A DNA stretch of 46,756 bases, from contig SVMZ01000023.1 of NCBI GenBank assembly GCA_015067185.1, forward strand, positions 1 to 46,756, given 5' to 3'. Origin of the DNA: Oscillospiraceae bacterium (lineage in GTDB: Bacteria > Bacillota > Clostridia > Oscillospirales > Ruminococcaceae). Position 1 is the first letter of the stretch; every line of letters starts with the position of its first letter. The notes beneath the pieces were generated by a model that saw only the letters and a list, made by a program, of their open reading frames with translations, made no database searches and was not told where the DNA came from. This document shows positions 28,245 through 37,152 of the stretch, piece after piece. The translations under genes were made by a program, and so were the position numbers.

Positions 28245-28718
28245 ATGAAGTTGTATATCAAAGAGAAGGTATTTACCTGGGGAGATAAATTTACAGTGAC
28301 AGATGAACTGGGGAGAGACAGATATATCATTGAGGGAGAGATTTTCTCATGGGGGAAAAAGCTGCATGTCTACGATATGGCGGGCAACGAGGCAGCTTTT
28401 ATTCAGCAGAAGCTGTGGACCTTCCGTCCCAAATATCAGGTGTTTATCGGGGATGAGCAGATTGCGGAAATTATCAAAGAAATCAGCTTTTTTAAATCCT
28501 ATTATACCGTGGAAGGTTTAGGGTGGGAGGTAGAAGGCAGTTTTTGGGATCATGACTACGAGATAACAAGAAATGGATGCCCGATTGTCAGACTTCATAA
28601 AGAGTGGATGACATGGGGAGACTGCTATGAGTTGGATATTGCAGACTCAGCAGATGAGATTGTGGCGCTTGCTGTGGTGGTAACCATAGATTGCATTGCT
28701 GAGGCATCCAACAACTGA
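28245..28718 (+). CDS. LURP-one-related (tubby C-terminal-like) family protein
   Basis: A 157-residue protein of the LURP-one/YxjI family, a twelve-strand barrel around a central helix similar to tubby and phospholipid scramblase folds. Typical N-terminus MKLYIKEKVFTWGDKFTVTD, then a repeat-like IEGEIFSWGKKLHVYDMAGN and the LWTFRPKYQVFIGDEQIAEI segment. Start ATG 28245 follows GAAAGGA; ATG 28212 has no ribosome site. The bacterial function is unknown; membrane or lipid association is suggested for relatives. Confidence 0.8.
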   Translation: MKLYIKEKVFTWGDKFTVTDELGRDRYIIEGEIFSWGKKLHVYDMAGNEAAFIQQKLWTFRPKYQVFIGDEQIAEIIKEISFFKSYYTVEGLGWEVEGSFWDHDYEITRNGCPIVRLHKEWMTWGDCYELDIADSADEIVALAVVVTIDCIAEASNN

Positions 28719-28732
28719 AAGTGAGGGGTTTT

Positions 28733-29425
28733 GTGGAGTGGTGTAATGATGAGGCGGAACTGTATTATGTTGAAAAAGGAAACGGAATTCCGTTAATTTT
28801 GCTCCACGGTAATGGCGGGAACAGTACGTATTTTGAAAAACAGCTTGAATATTTTTCAAAAGAATACCGAGTAATTGCGGTGGATACCCGGGGGCATGGG
28901 CAATCACCGAGAGGGCGGGCGCCTTTTACCATTCGGCAGTTTGCGGAAGACCTGAAACTGTTTATGGACCGGATGGGGATAGAAAAAGCGCATCTGCTTG
29001 GATTTTCTGATGGCGGCAATGTTGCCCTGTGTTTTGCGTTGAAATATCCGGAGAGAATAGATAAATTGATTTTGAATGGTGCAAACCTCAACGCAAAAGG
29101 GGTAAAGAGATCGGTTCAATTGCCCATTGAGATTGGGTATTGCATTGCAAAAATGTTTGCAAACAAGAGTGCGGAAGCCGGTCGGCATGCAGAGATGCTG
29201 GGATTAATGGTGAATGAACCCAACATCAAAGAGAAACAGCTGAAACAAATGAAAGTTCCTACACTGGTGATAGTCGGCACGCGGGATATGATAAAGGAAA
29301 GTCATACACGGAAGATGTATGAAAATTTGCCCAATGCCAGGTTGGCCGTGATAGAAGGGGATCACTTTATTGCGAATAAACGGGCGGAGACGTTCAACAA
29401 AGAGGTGGAAGATTTTTTGCGGTAA
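28733..29425 (+). CDS. Alpha/beta hydrolase
   Basis: A 230-residue alpha/beta-hydrolase fold protein. Oxyanion motif LLHGNGGN, then VDTRGHGQS, the nucleophile elbow GFSDGG (Ser 92), the acid in VGTRDMI and the catalytic His in EGDHFI. A GTG at 28733 is chosen since AGGGG lies just upstream; GTG 28721 is the alternative and would overlap that site. It begins 14 bp after the LURP-one gene. The substrate could be an ester or amide; nothing in the sequence decides it. Confidence 0.85.
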   Translation: MEWCNDEAELYYVEKGNGIPLILLHGNGGNSTYFEKQLEYFSKEYRVIAVDTRGHGQSPRGRAPFTIRQFAEDLKLFMDRMGIEKAHLLGFSDGGNVALCFALKYPERIDKLILNGANLNAKGVKRSVQLPIEIGYCIAKMFANKSAEAGRHAEMLGLMVNEPNIKEKQLKQMKVPTLVIVGTRDMIKESHTRKMYENLPNARLAVIEGDHFIANKRAETFNKEVEDFLR

Positions 29426-29456
29426 CGGGATGCCGCCCCGTATAACTGATGGAAAT

Positions 29457-29496
29457 AAAAAGTTCTGCAGTACAAAAAGTATTGCAGAACTTTTTT
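29457..29496. terminator. Bidirectional terminator
   Basis: A 17-bp stem with one G-T pair (29457-29473 with 29479-29495) around AAAAA, flanked by an A-run and a T-run. It serves the hydrolase gene and the convergent histidine kinase gene. Confidence 0.9.
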
Positions 29497-29521
29497 GTGT
29501 GCAGTTATGTGTAATAGAAAA

Positions 29522-31288
29522 TCAGATGGGAACACGGATCTCTACGCAGGTTCCCGATTCGTAAGATTCACAGATAGTAAGACCGTACGCTTCGCCAAAG
29601 TGCATGCGGATTCTGGCATCTACGTTCATCAGACCTTTACCGGTGCCTCGTTTGGAGGAAATATTACGGTTAGTGTTGAACTCATGGGCCATGCTGTAAG
29701 GAATTCCGATACCGTCATCTTCCACGCGGATGACAGCCGCATCGTTTTCGAAGCCTGCTGTAATATGAATATGGAGGATTTCGTTTTTGCCTCTTACAGC
29801 ATGATTGATGGCATTTTCTACAATTGGCTGCAGTGTCATGCGGTTAAGTTTGATCAGCGTCATTTCGTCCGGAATATCAATTTCGGTCTGGATATTTTCC
29901 ATAAGGCGTTCTTCAATGTTCAGATACATACGGAGATGGGTAATTTCATCGGAAAGATGGACGATATCGCTGCCTCGGCCGAGAGAAAAACGATAGAAGA
30001 GAACCAGGGAATTGACCAACTCACGGGAGGCATTGATGTTTTCCTTCTGAATGTACCAGTCGATGGCGGAAAGTGTGTTGTAGAGAAAATGCGGATTGAT
30101 CTGTGCGTACATCATATCCAGTTCCAGACGGGTGTTGGTGAGATTGGATTGGTAAACTGTCTCGATAAGATATTTCAATTCCTGAGAGAGTTCATCCATG
30201 GCCATGCTAGCCCGACCAATCTCATCAAAGCCGGCAATGGGCATGTGTGTATCATAATCCCCGTTTTTCACCGATTCTATTTTATCGGTGAGAAGGTTAA
30301 TGCGTTTGGTGAGGGCCCCGGAAATCAGGAAAACGATGAGGGTGAGCAGCAGCGCGGAGAAACCGAGCAGAATGTTAATGGTATTCCGTGTGGAGAGTGC
30401 TTCATCGAAGAAGGTGATGGGTTCAATGATTTTTACGATTTTCCAACCGAAATTGGTGGTGTCGTAGATGATGATATCATTATGGAAGGTGAGGGAACCG
30501 ATGATGCCGCTGTTTCCCATTTCTGTGAGATGTGTTTCAATCAGACTGATGTTCTCATCGGAACCATTGATAACAAAGTGATTGCCGTAGGGATCAAACA
30601 GAAAAATCTCTTCTGAACTTTTTAGTTCAGCAATGGAGGAGAGTTCGGCTTTATCAATGGTAAGGTGCAGAACAGGGAAATTATAGGAATCGGACATTGT
30701 AAAATTGAGGATTCTGTAGTAATCAATACCGTGGTCGGAAAGGGTAATATAGCGTCCGGTGCCGTTTTCAAAAAGTATGTTGTAGATGCCGGATTCTGAA
30801 AAACTGCCTTTTTGCGGTTTTATGGTGCTGCCGTCGTTGGCAAGTGTGGGGTTATCGTTGTAGATGCAGATATCTTTGAAGTTGGGATTAAGTTGAACAT
30901 AATTGGTTTTCAGGGTGTCGAAATGCCGGAGATAGACCATGGTCATTTCAAGATAGCCGGTGTAGTTGCTGTGCAGCATTTTGTCAAGCTCTTTATCACG
31001 GACGATGATGGTGGAAATGGTCTCGTAGAAATCCATACGGTAATCCAGATCACTGCGGTATTGAGAAAGAGAGCGGCGTTCCAATTCTACCAGATTGCGG
31101 AGCAGGAGCGGGTCGACGATCAGATAGTTGGAAAGCAGCGCAATCACGATGGGCAGAGCGGCACAGGCGAGGATGGAGGTGAGCAGTTTTTTGCGGATGG
31201 TTGAGTTGAGTGTCCAGCGAGTTATTGACTGGCGGATCTTTTGGGAAAGCCGGGTCAAAAAGGAAACATTTTTTATATGCGGTTTCAT
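29522..31288 (-). CDS. YesM-type sensor histidine kinase
   Basis: A 588-residue membrane sensor kinase. Membrane helices at about 35-58 and 303-327 frame an extracellular sensing domain (60-300). HAMP-like linker follows, then the His_kinase domain with YAQINPHFLYNTL (phospho-His 400), and a HATPase domain with VENAINHAVRGK, DDGIGI and GTGKGL. It starts 30 bp after the response regulator gene on the same strand with SD AAAGGAG. The pair is divergent from a carbohydrate ABC importer, the usual context of YesM/YesN in Firmicutes, so it likely senses a glycan product outside the cell. Confidence 0.95.
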   Translation of the reverse strand: MKPHIKNVSFLTRLSQKIRQSITRWTLNSTIRKKLLTSILACAALPIVIALLSNYLIVDPLLLRNLVELERRSLSQYRSDLDYRMDFYETISTIIVRDKELDKMLHSNYTGYLEMTMVYLRHFDTLKTNYVQLNPNFKDICIYNDNPTLANDGSTIKPQKGSFSESGIYNILFENGTGRYITLSDHGIDYYRILNFTMSDSYNFPVLHLTIDKAELSSIAELKSSEEIFLFDPYGNHFVINGSDENISLIETHLTEMGNSGIIGSLTFHNDIIIYDTTNFGWKIVKIIEPITFFDEALSTRNTINILLGFSALLLTLIVFLISGALTKRINLLTDKIESVKNGDYDTHMPIAGFDEIGRASMAMDELSQELKYLIETVYQSNLTNTRLELDMMYAQINPHFLYNTLSAIDWYIQKENINASRELVNSLVLFYRFSLGRGSDIVHLSDEITHLRMYLNIEERLMENIQTEIDIPDEMTLIKLNRMTLQPIVENAINHAVRGKNEILHIHITAGFENDAAVIRVEDDGIGIPYSMAHEFNTNRNISSKRGTGKGLMNVDARIRMHFGEAYGLTICESYESGTCVEIRVPI

Positions 31289-31318
31289 GGCAAACTCCTT
31301 TTAGCAGAAGGGGAGCGG

Positions 31319-32896
31319 TTAAGTTCCTTGCTGATAGTGGAAACGGTATTCACCGGGGGTACAGCCGGTTGTTTTTTTGAAAAGAAGATAGAAATGAGAG
31401 TTGTTGCTGAGACCAACTGCCTCGGGGATGTCGGCAATTTTCCTTGCAGGATCCTTCAATAGGTCGCAGGCTTTTTCAATGCGGTATTCTGTGAGATAGG
31501 AGGAGAAGCTTTTGCCGGTGATTTCTTTGAAGATTGTGCGCAGATAGTTTGGGGAAAAATATACCTGTGCGCTGATGTTGAGCAGATTCAGGTTGGGGTC
31601 GCTGTATTGATTATGAATAATGGAGAGGACCAAATCTATCTTTTTATGATTGCGGGATTTTTCGAGGGAGAAAATTTGCTGCTCCAGTTTAGTCAGCAGG
31701 TTAGTCAACCAGTCTGCGACATCTTTTACGGTGTTCAGAGAGAGCAGATCCTCTGTAGAGGTATCGATTTTGCCATTGGGCGTGGAGGGAATGTTTTCGG
31801 TTTGACGGAGCCGTTCCGCTTCGCTATAGGCCGAAAGACAAATTTTAAGCAGATGAGCGGCGGTGAATCCGGATTCTGAGGCACGGGCGAGCAGTTCAGA
31901 AAGCGTTTTTATGGAGAGCGCAGCATTTTTTTGCAGCACAGCAGCAAATAATTCCGGTTCCAGCTCCTTGTATCGGCGATAGAGGCTATCTATACTAAGA
32001 GAATCCGGTTCAAAATCAGTTTGGTTTTCGGTCAGCTCGTTGTAAAGACGGGGCCAACTGGTAACACCGTAGCCAATGCTGCTGCATTTCAGGTGGGGAT
32101 GATATCCGGCAGCAGTAAGTTCTTTGAACAGCGTTGAGGAGACAACGGAGAGCATTTCCTGCATTTGTGTGTCGGAAAGGTTGCCGTCAATATTGAGAAG
32201 CAGAAGACATTCGCCGGAATCGGGCAGAATGTAGAAACAGCGAAAATATTGGGCAAGAAGGGGCTTGAAGATGCTGATAAGTTCCTCGCGTTTTTTGCTG
32301 CGTCCATGACGAAACAGAGTGCTGTGTCCGGGGTTGATCAGCATCAAGGAGAAAAAATCATCCTCCAGTTGGAGGCCAAAGGTGCTGGCCTTGCTCCAGA
32401 AGTCCATCTCATCCACATTGGGAGAGGTTATGGTTTCATACAGAAGGGACTCGCGGAGAACGGCTAAATTGCTGCTGAAAAGATTGTTGTAATTTTTCTC
32501 CTGGCGGCGGCGGTGTTCCTGCTCCGAAATTTCAGCAACGGCGCGGGAAAGAGCCTCGGTAAGTTCAAGCTCGTTGTAAGGCTTTAACAGATAGCCGCAG
32601 ATGTTGAGTTCGATGGCCTGTCTGGCATACTGAAAATCACTGTAGGCAGAAAGCAGAATGATTTTAATATCCGGCATAGCGGCAGAGAGGGCGCGTGCCA
32701 GATCCAAGCCATCCATAACAGGCATTTTGATATCGGTGATCAGGATATCGGCGCGCTCATTCAAACAGAGATTGAAGGCCTCACGGCCGTTACTGGCTTC
32801 TCCCACAATTTCCATGCCGTACAGGCTCCAGTCCAGCATTCCCTTCAGTTTGCGCATTTCAAAAATCCTGTCGTCAGCCATAACGACTTTAAGCAT
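31319..32896 (-). CDS. YesN-type response regulator (REC plus AraC DNA-binding domain)
   Basis: A 525-residue regulator. The receiver domain (1-120) has the acidic pair Asp 8/Asp 9, phospho-acceptor Asp 55 (ILITDIKMPVMDG), Ser 83 and Lys 105 (LLKPYNE). A long middle region of unknown fold follows, and the AraC-type double helix-turn-helix fills about 425-520 (YFSPNYLRTIFKEITGKSF, GLSNNSHFYLLFKKTTG). Start ATG 32896 follows GGAG at 8 nt; a TTG two codons earlier lies too close to it. It is transcribed first, ahead of the kinase gene. Confidence 0.95.
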   Translation of the reverse strand: MLKVVMADDRIFEMRKLKGMLDWSLYGMEIVGEASNGREAFNLCLNERADILITDIKMPVMDGLDLARALSAAMPDIKIILLSAYSDFQYARQAIELNICGYLLKPYNELELTEALSRAVAEISEQEHRRRQEKNYNNLFSSNLAVLRESLLYETITSPNVDEMDFWSKASTFGLQLEDDFFSLMLINPGHSTLFRHGRSKKREELISIFKPLLAQYFRCFYILPDSGECLLLLNIDGNLSDTQMQEMLSVVSSTLFKELTAAGYHPHLKCSSIGYGVTSWPRLYNELTENQTDFEPDSLSIDSLYRRYKELEPELFAAVLQKNAALSIKTLSELLARASESGFTAAHLLKICLSAYSEAERLRQTENIPSTPNGKIDTSTEDLLSLNTVKDVADWLTNLLTKLEQQIFSLEKSRNHKKIDLVLSIIHNQYSDPNLNLLNISAQVYFSPNYLRTIFKEITGKSFSSYLTEYRIEKACDLLKDPARKIADIPEAVGLSNNSHFYLLFKKTTGCTPGEYRFHYQQGT

Positions 32897-33140
32897 TGAC
32901 AAAACTCCAATCCATTCTGAATATAGTAAATGAGTATAAGGTATTTAGCTAATTTTATTTATATAAGTATAATGCTTTTATGATAAAAATACAAACCATT
33001 GCGGAAAGGATATTTAAAAAAAAGAGTTTTCGTTAAAATAAACAGTTGCATTGTGGCGTATGTATAGTTTGAAGGAGGAGACGACTGAAGGGAGGAACAG
33101 AAAATCTTTAAATATCAAAACATTTGTGATTTTTTTAATA

Positions 33141-33169
33141 TTTACAAATATATTATTTGAATTTATAAT
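33141..33169 (+). promoter_or_regulatory. Sigma-A promoter of the ABC importer operon
   Basis: TTTACA (33141-33146), a 17-bp spacer and TATAAT (33164-33169), 64 bp before the first permease gene. The 337-bp gap from 32897 to 33233 is very A/T-rich and holds this promoter and, presumably, the YesN binding sites; no other gene is visible there. Confidence 0.7.
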
Positions 33170-33233
33170 AATTGTAACATAATTCTTTAATTAATGTGTG
33201 AATTATTTATTATTGCAAAAGGAGTGATGGGTG

Positions 33234-34163
33234 ATGAAAGCAAAAAAGACGTTCTCGACTGTTCTCCAGGATGTATGGAAGCACAAGACGCTTTATTTTA
33301 TGTTGATCCCCGGTATTATTTGGGCTGTTGTATTTTGCTATATTCCGATGTACGGTATTATCATAGCATTCAAAGATTATTCTCCCGGACTTGGTTTCTT
33401 TGGAAGTCCGTGGGCAGGCTTTAAACATTTTGAGGCGTTTTTCGGTAAAGACTTCCTGCGAATTATGAGAAACACCCTGCTGATCAGCGGCGGTACTCTT
33501 CTGGCCGGTTTCCCGGCACCGATTCTGTTTGCACTGCTGCTTACCAGTGTAAAGAATAAGGTAGTCCGCAAAGTGGGTCAGACCCTCTCCTATGTTCCGC
33601 ACTTTGTTTCCTGGGTTGTTGTTTCGGCAATCTGCTTCATTCTCTTTGCTCCGGAAAGCGGAACCATCAACGCCATGCTCCGTAATATCGGCCTGATCGA
33701 AGGCAGCATCGGATTCCTTGAAAACGGACCGCTGTTTGACCTGATGCTGATCATAGCCAACGTGTGGAAATCCACCGGTTTCTCGGCTATCATCTACTTT
33801 GCAGCCATCGCAGGTGTCGATGCCGAACTCTATGAGGCAGCCACCATCGACGGTGCGAAATCGATGCAGCAGATCTGGTACATCACCATTCCTGCCATCC
33901 TTCCGACGGTTATCGTTATGCTGGTTCTCAACATCTCCGGTATCCTCAACGCAGGATTCGAACAGCAGATGGTTATGGCAAGCGACCTGGTTTGGAAATG
34001 GGCAGACGTTATTGATACTTATTCGTTCCGCTACGGTCTTTCCAAGCTGAGATATTCCTATGGTACCGCAATCGGTCTGTTCAAGTCCATTGTTGCTTTG
34101 ATCCTCCTGATGGGATCCAATGCATTTATGAAAAAGGTCAGCGGCTATTCGCTGTATAAATAA
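33234..34163 (+). CDS. Carbohydrate ABC transporter permease (LplB type)
   Basis: A 309-residue membrane protein with about six helices, one of two permeases of a family 1 carbohydrate importer. The ATPase-docking EAA loop reads EAATIDGAKSMQQIWYITIP. The N-terminal QDVWKHKTLYFMLIPG and YIPMYGIIIAFKDY are typical of LplB/YtcP-type oligosaccharide systems. Start ATG 33234 follows AAAAGGAG at 9 nt. No ATPase gene is in the operon, as usual, since a shared MsmK-like ATPase serves these systems. First gene of the operon. Confidence 0.94.
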   Translation: MKAKKTFSTVLQDVWKHKTLYFMLIPGIIWAVVFCYIPMYGIIIAFKDYSPGLGFFGSPWAGFKHFEAFFGKDFLRIMRNTLLISGGTLLAGFPAPILFALLLTSVKNKVVRKVGQTLSYVPHFVSWVVVSAICFILFAPESGTINAMLRNIGLIEGSIGFLENGPLFDLMLIIANVWKSTGFSAIIYFAAIAGVDAELYEAATIDGAKSMQQIWYITIPAILPTVIVMLVLNISGILNAGFEQQMVMASDLVWKWADVIDTYSFRYGLSKLRYSYGTAIGLFKSIVALILLMGSNAFMKKVSGYSLYK

Positions 34164-34177
34164 GGAGGGGAAGAATT

Positions 34178-35071
34178 ATGGCAATGGTAACCGGCAAGAA
34201 AAATTATTTTGTAATTGCACTGAAGTATTTCTTTGTAATTCTTCTCACCTTCGTGTTCATCTATCCCTTCTATCAGGTTCTGATCATCTCCCTGAACGAC
34301 TCGGTAGACTTGGCGCGCGGTTATCCCACATGGTTCCCGAGAGTGTTGTCTTTCGCCAACTATGAGGCGGTGTTCAGAAGCTACCTGCTTCCCCGTGCTA
34401 TCTTTCTGAGTGTTTCCAGAACTGTTCTTGCTACCGTTTTAGGTCTGTTGTGCAACGGTATGACCGCTTACGTTTTGACCAGAAGAGATTTGCGGGGTAA
34501 GACATTTTTTAACCAGCTGTTTATCATCACCATGTATTTTGGCGGCGGTTTGATCCCGACCTACATCCTGATCAATAACCTTGGTCTTATCAACAACTTC
34601 CTTGTTTTCATTCTTCCGGCAGCGATCAATGTTTATTACATGATCATCATCAAATCCTACTATGTAGGTCTTCCGGACAGTATTGAAGAAGCGGCAAGAA
34701 TTGACGGCTGCGGCGATTTCGGTATCTTCATCAAGATTATTATCCCCATGTCCATTCCCGTATTCGCTGCCATCGGTGTTTACTATGCGGTTGGTCAGTG
34801 GAACTCCTGGTGGGATAACTACATCTATGCTAACAACAATGAACTGGTCACCCTGCAGCTGCTGCTCATGCGTATCATCAAGGATGCAGATACCATTGCA
34901 ACTCTGGCAGAAAAGGGAGGCGGCAGTGTTATCGCCAACCCGACACAAGCCAACCCCATGGGTGTTCGTATGGCTACCACCATGGTTGCCACTGTGCCCA
35001 TCCTTGTAACCTATCCGTTCTTCCAGAAATACTTTATCAGCGGCATCACCGTTGGTGCGGTTAAGGGATAA
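34178..35071 (+). CDS. Carbohydrate ABC transporter permease (YtcP/LplC type)
   Basis: A 297-residue second permease with about six helices. EAA loop: EEAARIDGCGDFGIFIKIIIP. The ending YFISGITVGAVKG is typical of this subfamily. It starts 14 bp after the first permease with SD AAGGAGGGG, so the two are translated together and form the membrane channel. Confidence 0.95.
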   Translation: MAMVTGKKNYFVIALKYFFVILLTFVFIYPFYQVLIISLNDSVDLARGYPTWFPRVLSFANYEAVFRSYLLPRAIFLSVSRTVLATVLGLLCNGMTAYVLTRRDLRGKTFFNQLFIITMYFGGGLIPTYILINNLGLINNFLVFILPAAINVYYMIIIKSYYVGLPDSIEEAARIDGCGDFGIFIKIIIPMSIPVFAAIGVYYAVGQWNSWWDNYIYANNNELVTLQLLLMRIIKDADTIATLAEKGGGSVIANPTQANPMGVRMATTMVATVPILVTYPFFQKYFISGITVGAVKG

Positions 35072-35104
35072 CCGGATAACGAAACCATAAGGCAAAGACC
35101 GCGA

Positions 35105-35151
35105 GAGGAGAATGTCTCCTCCCTCGGATTGCGATAAAAAATTTAGGAGGA
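35105..35151 (+). promoter_or_regulatory. Leader hairpin near the SBP ribosome site
   Basis: GAGGAG (35105-35110) pairs with CTCCTC (35116-35121) around AATGT. The segment TCCTCC (35117-35122) is also complementary to GGAGGA (35146-35151), the ribosome site of the binding-protein gene. The two pairings exclude each other, so they could adjust translation of the binding protein relative to the permeases. Confidence 0.4.
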
Positions 35152-35157
35152 AAACAC

Positions 35158-36885
35158 ATGAAAAAGTTATTGGCAATGCTGCTTGCAGTTCTCATGATCG
35201 TGACACTGTTCGCAGGCTGCGCTGACGGAACTTCCGATCAGAGCAGTGAATCCAAGACTGAGTCTTCCAAGCCGGCTGAGGATAAGAAAGATGACGAAGC
35301 TGCTGAAGACGAAGAACCCGTTGAAGACAATCTCCCCGGACCGGCATATACCGGCTCTAAGGACCCCATCACCTTCAAGCTCCTCATGGGTCAGTGGACT
35401 ACATGGGATGAGCCGATGACCGCAGATCCTCTTGGACAGTGGCTCATCGAGAAGACCGGCGTTACCATCGAAGCTGAGCTGATCACCGGTGAAGCAGAAG
35501 AGAAATATGCTCTCGTTCTCGCCACCAAGGATTATCCCGACTTCGCAGCATGGCCCGGCGATGCTATGGCTCTCCAGTATATTGCTGAAGGCGCTTTCGT
35601 AGCTTATGATGAGTATCTTGACAAACTTCCGAACGTTGTCAGCCGTTATGGCGACCTCATCGGTGGTCTGTATGACATCGATACCCAGCACCTCTATCGT
35701 ATTTCCCAGTGGTCCATGGGTAACTCCTTCTCCCTCCAGCAGGGTCTCAACCTCCGCTCCGACGTTATGAAGGAAGCTTTCGGTGAGAACTCCCTTCTGG
35801 AAGCTGGTTGGCATACCCTTTCCGAGTATGAAGATGCTATGGTAAAGTGGAAGGAAGAGAACCCCACCAATGCTGATGGCGCTACCACCTATCCGTTCAC
35901 CACAAAGGGTGTCGACTTCCTGGTAATCTTTAGTCAGCTTTGGGGTATTGCTCCCTTCTATGATACCGATGATGAAATCGGCGTAGGTTATTACTACACC
36001 CATCCCGATATGGAAGAGGTTCTTGCAACCCTCAACCGTTGGTACAACGAAGGCATCCTCGATCCGGAGTTTGCCATCAACAAGAAGGAGAACATGCAGA
36101 GCAAGCTCTCCACCGGTATCTCCATTGCCAGCGTTTACCATCATTCTGAGCTGACCGAAGTCAACAAGGCTCTCTCTGAGCAGGATCCCGACCTCTTTAT
36201 CTACTCCCATCCGCAGATTCATGCCGACGGTTATGAGCCCCTCTATCAGAAGTACTCTCCCATCGGCTCCGGCGGTCTTGTAACCTTTACCACCTGCCAG
36301 GATCTTGATCGCGCTCTTGATTGGATCAACTACATGAATGATGCTGAAGTTATGTTCTATCTGTGCAACGGTCTCCCCGGCGAAGAAGGCTTCTGGAGCT
36401 ACGATGACAACGGCATGGTCGTTCTCAATGAGGAAAACATCAAAGGTACTCCCGAACTGTGGGATCGTTTCCGTGCAGTAGGCGGCTACAAGTACATCTG
36501 GATGCTCTCCGAAGGTACTGATACCCGCTTCCCCGCATACGAAGGAGATTACTTTGCACCGATTCACGGTCAGATCAGCGAGATCAAGATCGAAGAGTAT
36601 GGCCGTTACCACTTCTGGGATCCCGAAGTAGATAACCTCTACACCATGGATCAGTTCCAGGGAATCGAGCCCAGTCCCGACACCGAAGAAGGCATCATTA
36701 AGACCGAGATCGATGACGTTTGGACCTATGCTCTCCCCGAAATCATCATGGCTAAAGACGAAGCTACCGCAAGACAGCTCTTCCAGGATATGGTAGAAGA
36801 GATGGAAGACCTTGGTTTGTCTAAGTGGCTCTCCGTTGTTGCTCCTAAGTACGAAGTGAAGAAGGAAATCCTTGGTATTGAATAA
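35158..36885 (+). CDS. Extracellular solute-binding lipoprotein of the ABC importer
   Basis: A 575-residue lipoprotein. The signal peptide ends in lipobox LFAGC (Cys 21); an acidic Ser/Glu/Asp-rich linker (22-57) spans the envelope, then the ligand-binding domain. The length suits LplA-like binding proteins of oligosaccharide importers. Codons are strongly biased (CTC, AAG, GAC, TCC), unlike neighbours, which points to high expression. SD TAGGAGGA is strong. Last gene of the operon, followed by a strong terminator. Ligand unknown; nearby GH28 and GH38 genes hint at pectic or mannosidic oligosaccharides. Confidence 0.95.
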   Translation: MKKLLAMLLAVLMIVTLFAGCADGTSDQSSESKTESSKPAEDKKDDEAAEDEEPVEDNLPGPAYTGSKDPITFKLLMGQWTTWDEPMTADPLGQWLIEKTGVTIEAELITGEAEEKYALVLATKDYPDFAAWPGDAMALQYIAEGAFVAYDEYLDKLPNVVSRYGDLIGGLYDIDTQHLYRISQWSMGNSFSLQQGLNLRSDVMKEAFGENSLLEAGWHTLSEYEDAMVKWKEENPTNADGATTYPFTTKGVDFLVIFSQLWGIAPFYDTDDEIGVGYYYTHPDMEEVLATLNRWYNEGILDPEFAINKKENMQSKLSTGISIASVYHHSELTEVNKALSEQDPDLFIYSHPQIHADGYEPLYQKYSPIGSGGLVTFTTCQDLDRALDWINYMNDAEVMFYLCNGLPGEEGFWSYDDNGMVVLNEENIKGTPELWDRFRAVGGYKYIWMLSEGTDTRFPAYEGDYFAPIHGQISEIKIEEYGRYHFWDPEVDNLYTMDQFQGIEPSPDTEEGIIKTEIDDVWTYALPEIIMAKDEATARQLFQDMVEEMEDLGLSKWLSVVAPKYEVKKEILGIE

Positions 36886-36969
36886 TACGGAAAGATTTCT
36901 TCGCTGTACATGAGTACAGTAACATGATTGAAATAAAGTTTTCTTGAGCGAGAAAGCTGACAGTTTGAG

Positions 36970-37009
36970 GCAGCGGCCGAAAGTATCATACTTTCGGCCG
37001 CTGCTTTTT
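36970..37009 (+). terminator. ABC importer operon terminator
   Basis: A perfect 16-bp stem, GCAGCGGCCGAAAGTA (36970-36985) with its complement at 36989-37004, loop TCA and T5. Confidence 0.93.
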
Positions 37010-37046
37010 GCCGCTCATCCCGGACGGGACAAAAGAAACAAACAGA

Positions 37047-37080
37047 AAAAAACAGGCTGCACTTGTGCAGCCTGTTTTTT
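37047..37080. terminator. Bidirectional terminator before GH28
   Basis: A 15-bp stem, AAAAAACAGGCTGCA (37047-37061) with its complement at 37066-37080, loop CTTG. Runs of A and T at both ends allow use by the convergent GH28 transcript on the minus strand. Confidence 0.88.
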
Positions 37081-37152
37081 ATAAGGGGGTTAACCACGAC
37101 AGCGTTTTAACGCCTGTTTTTCTTCGCCCAAATCTGTCGAAGGTAATGCCGA

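Noticed and set aside
35167..36612. 481-codon minus-strand frame opposite the binding-protein gene
   Set aside because: Strong codon bias of the binding-protein gene leaves few stops on the other strand; no ribosome site or family pattern.
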